Assembly: GCA_012845835.1 (NCBI GenBank)
Contig: JABAKD010000025.1
Span: 9,739,779 to 9,803,778, forward strand
Length of the DNA stretch: 64,000 nt
DNA from: Undaria pinnatifida
Lineage: Eukaryota > Sar > Phaeophyceae > Laminariales > Alariaceae
Direction of reading: 5' to 3'
Under the pieces are notes generated by a model that was not told the origin of the DNA, made no database searches, and saw only the letters and a program-made list of their open reading frames with translations. Shown piece by piece: positions 1 to 11,200 of this stretch; within the stretch, counting starts at the first letter, position 1, and each line of letters opens with the position of its first letter. A program made the translations under genes and the position numbers.

Positions 1-1180
1 ATTTTGTCGTTTCTTTCCTTTCTTCATTTTTTTTCGAACCCTCTTTGTACGACCCTCTCAACAACCAACTAGTTCGTATCAGAGACAGCACTGCGCACGT
101 TCTATACTCTATAGAACGGGATGCGCTCATATAGTGCGTTCGTATGTGTCAGCCGAAAACACCGGCAATTCAGCGGCAACCGGCACTACTCCGCATACTG
201 CACCCCATATCATTGCTTAACCACAACACCTGTTGTACCACACGGTTAGTTACGTAAAACGTTTACGCGCGATACATACACGAGGTGCGACAGTCCCTTA
301 CAGTTTTTAGCTAATACATGACGGGGGTCGAAGTTTTGTCGGAAATTAGAACATGGGCTTTTTTGTACTAAAGAGAGTGTGGGACACACCCTACCCTGCA
401 TATGAATCCAACCCTCTGTTAGAAAGAAAAAAAAAAAAAATGGTTCGCATTTTGTAACGGGCAACCGGCATAATAACTCAACCGTGTCACACGGGGGGAG
501 GGACCAAAACTGCATGTAGCATGGATATTCATAAGCGATTACGCCGGTCGCCTCGGTCATGGCGTGTCAGTATATCGTTGAGCCGCATAACCGACAGGTT
601 CGTGAGTTCGGTTTCCCGCGAGAGTGCACAATCGCATAAACTCGTGGGGACTTTTTCGTGTGCACAAGCTGACTAGCGGAAAGCGCGAGGGTGTGAGTGA
701 GCGACAATCGAAATGATAAATCGACGAGTAATGGGATTGCTGAACCATATTCCCTATTATATATACGGATTAAGGGCAACCACAACAGGGGGGAGAAGGG
801 ACGACACCTGTGACCACAGCTTGTCCCGAAGCTGGAAAGAAAAAAAATGAGAAAGCAATACCGTATACAGTACTCTTGGTTGATGTCACTTTCGGGAAGT
901 AATGCCGTGCGTGTCAAGAGGTAGAAACAGTAGCAGTGAGTGGTGGTGACATCCAAATATGTCAGCATACGGTCAGTGATGGAAAACTCCCATCCATCGA
1001 CGACATCAAAGCCATTCGTCCACACTAAAAAAGGTATGGCCTTGCTTCAGTAAAGGCAAAGCATTCAACAAAATTGGCCGTCGGCCTAGGGGCGAATGTG
1101 CTGTCTGCCGGCACCTTTGCTGGCAGCGCGTTCTACAACCAGCCGATCGTTATCGCTCGTCGTATTTGCGCCCACGTGTT
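1..1180 (+). repeat. Downstream end of a preceding array unit (unit A)
   Basis: The segment at 60-240 (GAGACAGCACTGCG, then ACACCGGCAATTCAGCGG, then GGCACTACTCC) matches blocks at 45770-45900, 19985-20110 and 58850-58950. The stretch 320-480 (GTGTGGGACACACCCT) and 1100-1150 (TTTGCTGGCAGCGCGTTCTACAA) match the roughly 500-bp element at 20205, 23485 and 59470. So the window opens inside the tail of another array unit whose gene, if any, lies to the left. Pyrimidine-rich DNA fills 1-60 and an A-run 424-439. No gene is supported. Confidence 0.6.
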
Positions 1181-1440
1181 TGAAGAATATCATCTGACTC
1201 GGGATCGATCGAGGGAAAACCTCAACTGCAGTTCCAGCCGCGTGAAGCGCAATCGTTTTTGTAGTTGCCCTTGATCAAATGTTTGCGCCAGTCGCCACCT
1301 TTTCTTACACTAGTTTTTCTCTGAGAATATTTATGGGAACATCAAACCCGAATATAAGAACGTTTTTGTCGAAAAAAAGCCGCATATATCACACGGTGTG
1401 CGCGTCACGCGCCAGTCAGGGAAATATATTTAAATACATA
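1181..1440. other. Spacer, nothing recognised
   Basis: No gene, RNA or clear repeat was seen here. The only open frame is short and looks random. Confidence 0.5.
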
Positions 1441-2340
1441 GAAAAAATATAAATACACTCCAGCTGTGAGATCAAAATTTTGGCGAAACTCATCTTCGCA
1501 AGCTGTTTGTGATACTCCGATCGCGGTTATTACGGGTTGTGTTACGAGGTACCAGGTAGCTTTTAGTGGCAGGAGACGATCGTTTCTTGCGGGCAAAATA
1601 AAAATAATAATGTTTCGGATTACCAACACCAAATTCATAGTCTATATATGTATGTATATATTTCATATTAACGTCAGCAGATTCCTAATTTTGAGCGAAG
1701 GGTCTGCCTTCTGACAGCATATTATAAGAAATGAAAATACACTCTTCAAGCTGTGAGATCGAAGATTTCGTCGAAACTCATCTTTGCAAGCTGTGTGTGA
1801 TACTCCGATCGCGCGCATTACGAGTTGTTGTATGTCCTCATTAAGGATATAGGTCGGCGACTCCCCTTACAACTACAGTGTAACTATCAGGGTCAACAGG
1901 GTGATGTTAGGCAGTCTGTGCGCGGAAACTATAAAACCCGTTTCTGAGGGGGACAAAATCTGACAGCTGTGAAGGGAAAGGGGGGCCTGGTTTTGATCAA
2001 AAGCGAGCGGGTTTGGAGGGGGGCGGGGGGGGGGGGGGGGGGGGGGGCAATTTGTGCATGTAAGCTATAAATCCTTTCGAGGCGATAAATCTGACGGTTT
2101 TGGCACCAGTATATTATTATAAGAAATGAAAATACACTCTTCAGGCTGTGAGATCGAAGGTTTCGTCGAAACTCATCTTTGCAAGCTGTGTGTGTGTGAT
2201 ACTCCGATCGCGCGTACTACGAGTTGTGTGTCCTCATCAAGGATATAGGTCGGCGACTCCCCTTACAACCACAGTGTAGCTATCAGGGTCAACAGGGTGA
2301 TGTTAGTCAGTCTGTGCGCGGAAACTATAAAAGCCTTCGT
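1441..2340 (+). repeat. Dispersed CAGCTGTGAG repeat, three copies
   Basis: A partial copy at 1441-1555 is followed by a long copy at 1722-2105 and another at 2117-2340, head to tail. Each starts with AATACACTC, then CAGCTGTGAGATC, CTCATCTTTGCAAGCTGTG, CTCCGATCGCGCG, GATATAGGTCGGCGACTCCC and CAGGGTCAACAGGGTGATG. The long copy continues through TTTTGATCAAAAGCGAGCGG into a run of 23 G at 2025-2047. More copies occur at 6922, 29690, 30105, 30825, 50095 and 60443. It has no coding capacity, and its class is unknown. Confidence 0.8.
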
Positions 2341-2559
2341 ATATATCAAACAGCAAAATTGCTTTATCTGCCAACATCAACGCGGACGGTGGCACTCATG
2401 AGTACAATTTTGTAAGGACTTGTTTACGTGATATAGGATGAAAATGTGAAACATATGGAACTACACAAATTAACAATTATATATCTGGACCCGTTCGGAT
2501 AAACAAATAAGGCTGGCTTACGCTAAGCACAACACCTGCCGCCCTGCCAAGCGGACCCA

Positions 2560-3140
2560 CGAGTGTGTGTACGGATGCTACGTTCCCAGGAAAGCTCCCA
2601 GTTACGTGCCCGTTCCAAATTAATTGTCAAGTCGATGGGGCTCGGCATCGGGGCACTATGTTTTGGCTGTGGTCATTTTGTATTGGCGGCAGCTATCTGC
2701 GACTGGCCCTGCCAGCAGACGCTGCGAGTATCTTTGATACGACGTGCACGCCAGCAAAGCGATTTTTGCTTCTAACGAAACCAATGCTGATATTTCGTTT
2801 CTGTGTGTGAGCCTACTACAAAACAAACCCGTACTCCAAGGGCTGGAGCGATGGAACAACATAAACTGCTACAGTGTACATGATCGGCGGGCCACGAACC
2901 CCTCCTCGACCAGAGCGCTTCGGCACGACAAAAACACCAAAGACTATAGTAGTCTCCGACGACACGCCATACCCGTCATGTGCGTGACCACATGTTATCC
3001 TGTGAACGCAAACGTGGGAGAGTGATAACAGCCGCTGTCCTGCTCGGCGCAACCGTGGTGACCTCTGGCTCGAGAGCTGGCGGCGACACTTCGAATAAGA
3101 GTGCCAACATTCAAATTCGGTAGTCCATGTTATACCAGAA
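2560..3140 (+). repeat. Diverged duplicate of 62000-62330
   Basis: The two stretches share order and short matches: CTATCTGCGACTGGCCCTGC versus AATCTACGACTGGTCCTGAC, GCAGACGCTGC, and ACGAAAC followed by GATATTTC / GGTATTTC. This suggests a very old dispersed element. The open frames inside differ between copies, so no gene is claimed. Confidence 0.45.
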
Positions 3141-3201
3141 AATCACACCTGCCTGAAAGTCACGGGTAAGGTCCTGGGATGACCGCAAAATCTTCCCGCG
3201 A

Positions 3202-3472
3202 GGACCAAGGCTACGGTAGGGGGGGTACCCCCATTTTCACTGGTGTGTTTGAGCCACTCGCACGAGTAGCTCTGTACCCTACGGATGAAGATGGTTTAGG
3301 AACTTGGTTTGCCGCAGCTTAGATCACCTTTGCATTGCGGATTTATTTCGTCAATGTAAAGCATAAAGAAAACGTAAGATTGCATAGGAACAAAGGGGTT
3401 ACTCGCGCGAGTGACCCCTAGCCACTGAAATAAAAGGCCTAAAAGGGTACCCCCCTACCGTAGCCTGGGTCC
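3202..3472. mobile_element. Small inverted-terminal-repeat element (MITE-like)
   Basis: The ends 3202-3230 and 3445-3472 are inverted repeats of 28-29 bases, with core AGGCTACGGTAGGGGGGGTA; they differ at one base and in the length of one G run. Inside, a second palindrome built on ACTCGCGCGAGT lies at 3395-3418 and a weaker partner near 3256. The 271-bp element encodes nothing. A clear target-site duplication was not seen. Related ends (AAGCTACGGTGGGAGG, AAGGCTACGGCGGGGG) start the elements near 35810 and 39795. Confidence 0.65.
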
Positions 3473-4948
3473 GAGAGTGAATATATGTATGCTCCAGGTA
3501 CAAGTAGCTACCATACATACGTAGGTGTCACATGTGAGCATCGTGGTTCACCATCGCAAGGTGAACAGTAACCTAGAAAACGTTGTGTTGTGGACACTGA
3601 AAATAGTAGATCTCGCCTACGGAAAACTCGATTGGATCAATATATGTCAAAGATCATTCAAGGTGGTTGCAGAAAGAAACATGTCAAAATGTCCAATACC
3701 AAACATCATGGTGGTTGTGAAACGTTGTTTTGAGCGAAATTGCGCCGTTAAGGATGCCAGGCCGAATACACACCATGAAACATATTGTCCTCTGATGACT
3801 TTATACCCCGGCCCAAACATCCCGCCGTCAAACACTCCGGCGCACCATTGCTGTCTCGACCTACCGTGCGGTAGAGAAGTTAGAATTAGGTCTATTTAGC
3901 CCGAATCCTTCGCCCATCCGCTGCCCATGGGTCTCCAATTTCAGATATCTTATGCATTTTCTCTGGCTATTCTGGAATTCCTTCTGCGGATGTTCCATGC
4001 CTACTCTATACTTTTTTTCAGGTCACTATCATGATACCAACGCTGCTGACATCGGCTAGTGCCAAATCTGAAGTTTCGAATAGACATCTTCGACCTCAAT
4101 AATAACGAAACTAATCCATTATTAGCAATATTTCCTCATATATTGCCCGACTTTGTTGCTACACGAGGATTGATGGAATACGGCGTGCATTACGAACCGA
4201 CCAGCAAAGTATCCGGTTCTAGTTTTCGGCTTCAAAGGGGGGGAGAAAATGTCGCTCAATCCGAAAAATATATAAAAAAGTAATGTATGTAGTCTAGACG
4301 TCGAACGAAACTTGACAAGGAGGGAGTGAGCACCAACATTACACCGCAAAGGCATACAGCCGAAACTCGTCTATAACTACACATATTTTTTGCACCCCTG
4401 CCTTCCCCACAATCCACATCCAAACGCTTCTGTAGAATGTGACCTGACCAGAGCTTACCCCGACGCTGACTAACCTACAGTTTTTTAATGGAATTATTTT
4501 GGACGAGCGTTGCGGGCTCTGGGTCTCTCACGGGGTATCCTGCAAGAGCTAACCACGCCGCGTCTCATATTATGAGTTCAATCCCACGCACTACGCATCT
4601 GTGTTTTGGCTTTCGACCAGCGCCAAAAATGTTCCAGGTTTTGCATATCTCCCTACCCCCCCCCCACCCCTATCGGATCACTCTCCCCATCGCCTAGCTT
4701 TTCACTCTCCCCAGCCCACAACAGCAACGGCAACAACCATCACCTCAAGCGACCAATTCGCGGAGGGTAATAGAAAGCGAACGTAAAAAAGGGAGGCGGC
4801 ACTTACCCGTGCGAGGTTCATCAAGTCATCTCCTTCTTCTCCTTGTCCTCACCCTTCGTCTGCAGTCAGCAGAAGTATCACAGGTACTAGAACAAGAGGC
4901 AAAGCTATTTCCACATAGATAACAGTCGCAGGCGGTACCACCAGTAGC
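3473..4948 (+). repeat. 5' flank of gene 1, shared with gene 2
   Basis: The segment 3895-3950 matches 30685-30740 (GCCCGAATCCTTCG / GCCCGGATCCTTCG). 4200-4380 matches 31540-31690 (GAAAATGTCGCTC / GAAAAATGTCGCTC), and 4800-4948 matches 32090-32223. This is the upstream half of the duplicated unit and should hold the gene 1 promoter and 5' UTR. No TATA box, initiator or leader exon could be chosen with confidence. Confidence 0.6.
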
Positions 4949-5299
4949 ATGACGACGACGGCAACGATGACCCTTAAACGTGTGGCGACTCTGGGTCTGC
5001 TTCTCGCCACTGAGCTCGCCAGTGCCGCCGATACTGCCTCACCGAACGACGCCATACCCAAGCCCAGCTGCGACTTCAGCAAGTCCGTCTCGGTGCGATA
5101 CTCTTCGGGATCGGAGCGCCTCTACCTCGAGTCCAGCTCCGGTGGTGGCTGCATCACACTAGAAGAGGTTTGGGAAGGTCTACGTGGCAAGGCTCCGCTG
5201 TACGCGGTGGACTCGAGCACGGGCGACGTGAGCAAGACTGCGACCGGAACCTGGCTCTTGACGGAGAGCCTGTACGTTGAAGATGGTGTAACGTTGCAG
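4949..5299 (+). CDS. Gene 1 exon 1: signal peptide and N-terminal region
   Basis: It encodes residues 1-117. The ATG at 4949 opens a secretory leader, followed by a domain with two cysteines (PSCDF, GGGC) and the end VTLQ. The donor is CAG|GTCAGT, phase 0. The paralogous exon at 32224-32549 aligns base for base apart from a 25-base gap, which supports these limits. A second ATG at codon 7 could also start translation without losing the leader core. Confidence 0.92.
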
Positions 5300-8200
5300 G
5301 TCAGTGCGTCCGTTGATAAAGAAAAGCTTGGTAACACTGCGGTCTTTTCCTTGTGTATATCTGCGTTATAGTGTACATTGTTGGGTATATGCATATATAT
5401 GCTGTACTAGGTAATTATTTCCCCTCGTTTGTTTCCCCCTCGCCCAGCCCCTCCGCACGGGGCAAAGCTGCGTAGACTCTGCTAGAGGCTATATATACTG
5501 CTTTTCCTGTGGAATATTCCCCCCGTAAAAACCCCCCAAAAAATGAGAAAACTTGTATCTGAGTCGTATACTGCAATACAAAAAGCAGTATCACACACAG
5601 CTTGCAAAGATGAGTATCGACGAAATCTTCGATGTCACAGCTGGAGTTTTTTTTTGTTTTTGTAATGTATGCTTCGTGTATACATACCATACCATCGTTC
5701 ATAATAAACCCTCTGGAAAAAATATTGAGCCTGCTCGGAAATGGAAGCCTTCAGGGCCGATTTGTATTGAGGACCATAGATAGAGGGTAAAACGTACATT
5801 CAGTGTATATTCTTTGAAGTGCAACAGCAGTAGTAGTACATATATTCAAATTTGTATAGGTACATTGTGATTATTATCGCTTACCTGGTTTGAAGTTTGT
5901 TGAAACACGCGTGGTATGTTTCCTGAAGTGTTGCATACCATAATAATTGATATTTTATATAGTCTAGTGTAATACTCTATGTATGTGTTAACGCGCTACG
6001 ATGATGCCACATACATACATGTAGTATGAGTGCAGGTGCCGGTCGGGGCGGTGACGATTATTTTTTCGGCATGCGTATACGGTTTGGTTGCTGTTCGTGA
6101 CCTTGTACCGCATAAAGAAAGAACGGGGGAACAGTGGCTTACACGGCACTGACTGGAGGTTCATGCTGTGTTAGGAGCTTGGCGATCTAGAGTGCATCCT
6201 GCTTGTTGTCTAGACGACTGCGTCTCACCAGGCAATGGCGGCGCCGGTCTTGATTGCAAAAAGAGGATGGCACGACCTGGTGCCATTGGAAGAACGTGGT
6301 TAACAAACTGTCCGACGATCCTGTTGCTACGGACAGCTTTTCGTATCCTCTGCAACAACGTTTTGTTTTCGAGCCTAGGAGATAACGCTTGCTGTGCAGA
6401 GTAAACTCTTTAGCTCATATTTCCTAGGCAATTTAAGGTACTGCTGTAGATAGATGGGTATTTTAAAAAACGTATAGTATTTCAAGGACGTCGTCAGCCG
6501 TGAGTTCGACCAATTTCAGGTCAATACTCATCTTTGCAAGCTGCGCTGTTGGTACTTGTAAAATAAAATAAGAATTCTGTGTTGTTGGACACGAACCCAC
6601 GGTTCCAAATTGATATGCTGTCACTCCAACAATTAATAAACATGAAATTTTCAGGACGCAGGTGTGGGTTCGACGATTCGAATCAGTACTAATATTTTGA
6701 AGGTGCTTGCTGGTACTTGTATTTGTTGTGCACATGTGAAGCCGTGCCACATTTATGTATTCTATGCAAACAGCTAGCAAAGATAAGTTTCGATAAATCG
6801 TCGATCTCACAGCTGGCTGGTGGAGTGTATTTCAATTTTATATACTTCGGAGTAATTATTAAAATTGAAATACACTCCAGCTGTGACTGTGAGGTCGAAT
6901 ATTTTACATAGACTATATTATAAAAAATGAAAATGCACTCTTCCAGCTGTGAGATCGAAGATTTCGTCGAAACTCAGCTTTGCAAGCTGTGTGTCATACT
7001 CCGATCGCGCGCATTACGAGTTGTGTGTCCTCATTAAGGATATAGGTCGGCGACTCCCCTTGCAACTACAGTGTAGCTATCAGGGTCAACAGGGTGATGA
7101 TGTTAGTCAGTCTGTGCGCGGATACTATAAAACCCGTTTCTGAGGGGGACAAAATATGACAGCTGTGGAGGGAAATGTATCCTTTTATCAAGTGAATCCT
7201 GTAAGTCGAATAACCGGTGCGGGGGGGGGCGGAGTTTTGAAGGACTTAGGGGCCTGGTTTTGATCAAAAGCGAGCGGGGTTGGAGGGGGGGGGTGGGGGG
7301 GGGGGGGGGGGCGGACGGGCGGGCAATTTGTGCGTGTAAGCTATAAATCCTTTCAAGGGGATAAATCTGACGGTTTTGGGAAAAAAAAAAAAAGACTACT
7401 ATATGTATAGTCTGTAAATATGTCTTACGCTTATTGTCACGCTGACGCAAAAAGAAACGCAGCACGCGCAGGCGATAGGACAAATGTACAATATAAACTC
7501 GATACCCGGCCAGGGCAATCGCGACCTTCCCTCCTGTTCAGTCGGTGCACCTCTTCACATCTGCACCGGGACCCCCCCCCCCGTTCATCCAAATCATGAC
7601 AGCATGACATGTTGTAGAAAACCGAAAGAGCTATCACGAATTAATGCGTATAAACAACCGGTTGATTGCCGACTTTGCTGCTGCTGCGCACTAACATTAG
7701 TAGACCCTATCACATATGGTATTTTCTATTTTACGCACTTCGCGCGCCACACGGTATACCATGTACCATTTTATTCGCCATGTAAATAGATTATTACCTA
7801 TATTATTATATGTCACACCTACCTGCACCAGTTATGTGTTTTGTTGTTTTCGTTTGTTTCATTTTTTCGGCCGCAAAGTCTGTGCGATAAAACCAAATTT
7901 CACCCCCGACCCACACTTACTTGGCCGGCCCACTGCCTGTCCATCCTTGCCGCTTCCAACTGGCGATGGCGATGCTCACAATTGTTGCAGGTGTACGGTA
8001 AGTCGGCCGGCGGAGACGCCAACGAGCTGCGCCTGAAGAGCACGAGCGACAAGTACATCAACGTGCGCGCTCACGGCGGAAGCCTGGACTTCGTCAGCAC
8101 CAAGGTAAATCTAGTCCTACTGCTGAATGTAGATGGCTACGTAGTACCAGTCCCCCGGTAAGGTGGTGGTGCGCCACAGCAATATGAGTGTGTGTTTTTT

Positions 8201-11200
8201 TATTTTTTGGCCGATGGGGGAAAGTATTATTAGCTTTAGCTCACCGCACTTCCACGTATTTTCATACGAACACGTGTCGTGTGTCCATTTAACTGTCTAT
8301 ATTCAATACGATCTCCTTATTGGGGGCAGCCCGATGTTTTCAATCCATGGTGGGGGCGTGATCAATTCCTCATTGATTGGCGCCAACCGATTTTGACCGC
8401 CTTGTACCGGGGACACCGCCTTGCCAAAACCACCTTGGTGTTGGAAGACCATTACTGTACAACAGTGGTACACGCTTGATAAGAGCCGAACCCAAGATAA
8501 ACAACCTATCTAAAGCCGTGTACCCCGTTTGTATACAAAAACTAAGTGATATTTTTCCGAAGATGGGTTTCCAGTTGTGAAGCGTTAAAATCCGCTTGTA
8601 ACCCCTTTTGGCGCCTATCTATGTGGTTCGAAAGCCTTACATACTTGTACGACATCGAAACGTGAAGATACTCGAGCGGCAAGAGGATTCGAGGGGAGGT
8701 ACTGGTCTGTTCCGTGGGGCTCTTCAGTCGGGCAGCACCATTCTAAACATTTTTTATGCCATGCATTGTAGTTTGTTTCCATCCCATTAGATATCCTCGC
8801 ACTGCTATCTCGGTTTCTCCCAGTAGTAACTCAGACCCGCGGTCACATCGCGGGCTCTTCTCCCCCCTTCCCACCTCGTTACGTGCATTCATTTTTTATC
8901 GCGAAAATAATTCGGCATTATTATCTTCTTTCGTCGACTCGCATCGAATTGCGCCTACTTGTGCGCTGCTTGGCGACGTCCACAGCTGATTCTTTGCATA
9001 CAATCGATAGGAGTATCATACACAGCTTGCGAAGATGAGTTTCGACAAAATCGTCGATCTCACAGCTCGAGTATATTGCGATTTATGTAGTAAATATATT
9101 TTTTTAATACGTTCAAATTACTACCACAGTGGGAATCGAACTCAAGGACCAAAGCTTATAAGGGTACACGAGGGTAAACACCAGACCACCGAAGCGACTG
9201 GCTGCATATGGCACTAATACATGTGATACGTGGCATGCACACACTACGTGGTTACCCTATTTTGCGCGGTTAGAGTAATAGACTATTGTATAAGGCTTAG
9301 TTCCAGATGTATATGCACCAAATAATACGAATACTTCGCACATAACATCACATCATCACCAGATTGTACTCATACAATAGTGCATATATATTATATTTTG
9401 TTTCGCGATTTCTTCCTACTAGTACTACGGCAGCAATGCATTCGTCCAAAAAATTATTAGTACAGTGTTTATGTGCGACAATCAAAGCTAAAGCTAAGGC
9501 CGGGGACGTGACTGTTGCGGGCTTTGTTGGAGGGGCTCGGTGTCACTGGCGCGAGTGACCCCCCTGTTGCTTGCATTTTTAGGCAGCCGTGTGATTGTAA
9601 TATCCCGACTTGAACCCGCAATAGAATGGTTAGCTACGCGGCGCCAAGCAAATCGCCTAGGTAGAGTGTCTGTCGGTGAGTACTGAGTCACTCGTAGGAT
9701 CGGCTCAAACCCGATATGAAAATAGGGGGGTACGGGGTAACTGGTTGGGGTTCGCCTCAGCACTCGTTACTCATAGTTTTTTTGACGGCCACACCAACCC
9801 CGTTTGGATGTTAAACTCTACTCGCGAAGCATGATACTACCACCTTTTTTTGTACATTTTTCCCTCATCCCTTCAACTATGTTCGCAAGTAAGTATTGTT
9901 TCACCTTCTTAATCCCCAGGTGTACCTCGGACACGAGGTCACTAACCATGCTCTTGTTTCCCCTCCCCATTACGTTACTTTATCCAGAGAAGACCTTTGC
10001 AGCCGTTCTTCCCCCGTCTACTCCTAATGGGAGTGCGAGAACCGCTCGTTTGATTAAAGTGCTGTCCCCATATATATTACATCACACACAACTCGTTAGA
10101 AACGCATGCACCGGTTTTGGTGTTTGCTTTTTGTCCTCACCCCCTACCAACCCTTTCACCGAGTCGTTTTGACGCCGGGATCCACGTATAAGTGACTATG
10201 CGCAAGGCACTCACATGTCACGTCACAATCGGTTCTCGCTGTAGGATGCAAGGATCTCAGTCTTCAGCCATCTCGGACGAACACCTCACAGAGTTTCGCG
10301 CTGTATTAGAGAAATGCATGCCTGGTCGTTGAAACTCTATCGAGCTCGGACACGCCATAGAATGGAGGCGAGGTCTTGTGGTCTGTCCTACTATTATTAT
10401 AGCTACAATACTTTTACCGCTCCCCCACTCAACCCCTAACATTATCAAAGCAATAAGTCGCTGTTGTTTGTCTTTCGACTGCGGTTGATGCATTATCCCA
10501 CGTACCGTATGGAAAAAGCCTATTAGACGTTTAACGGTATAATGCATATCAACTCCAGATACAACGGTGTTCCGTATCTGACCAAAAATACGTGGTCAAT
10601 GTCCAAATATATCAAGCGAGAGACGAATGAGCCCCCCCCCCTGCTTCCCGGCATGGTACAGAATACCAGGGTCCATGATCCTACCACCGACACACTGCGG
10701 CTATACCTGAAATTCCCTACGTCGCCCCCGTCCCGGCCTCCCCTAGGTGTTCGGATGGGACACCTCTACTAACAGCTATCAAACAAGTGATTCTGGTGGT
10801 CGGTCGTACATCAGCGCCATCTCAGAGGTTATCACCGACACCAGTGAAACGTGCGATGGCAGAGCCAAGAACGACATGGGAGAGGCGAGGTTGGACATCG
10901 AGGACAGCGAAATAGCTTACCTCGGATACTACAACTCCGAGAGCTACGGCCTGTCGTGGAAGGTGAAAGGAGGGGTGATGGGTGCTTGCAAGGACTAGGA
11001 AGCTGACGCATATAGCGAAACAATGTCAACTTACTTTTGCTGTATTGTTGCTAGAATCAGGGGTTAACGATATATGGGACGACTAGCAGTAGCAAACAGC
11101 TATCGCAGGTATGGGTAGTTGCATCATCAGCTGCAACAACTGCGATGTCTAGCAAACGCAATGGCTAGGAGTAACAGAAAAGTCACCTCACGGCAGGGAG

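Larger units (their letters stand above)
5300..7990 (+). other. Gene 1 intron 1
   Basis: It is 2691 bases with GTCAGT and TTGCAG ends. It contains a 70-base end fragment of the CAGCTGTGAG repeat in reverse orientation (5588-5655), a palindromic pair of the same repeat (6765-6905) and a long copy with a poly-G run (6922-7385). Parts around 5680-5760 and 6030-6400 align with intron 1 of the pseudogene (32840-32930, 33190-33580). No gene is hidden in it. Confidence 0.8.
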
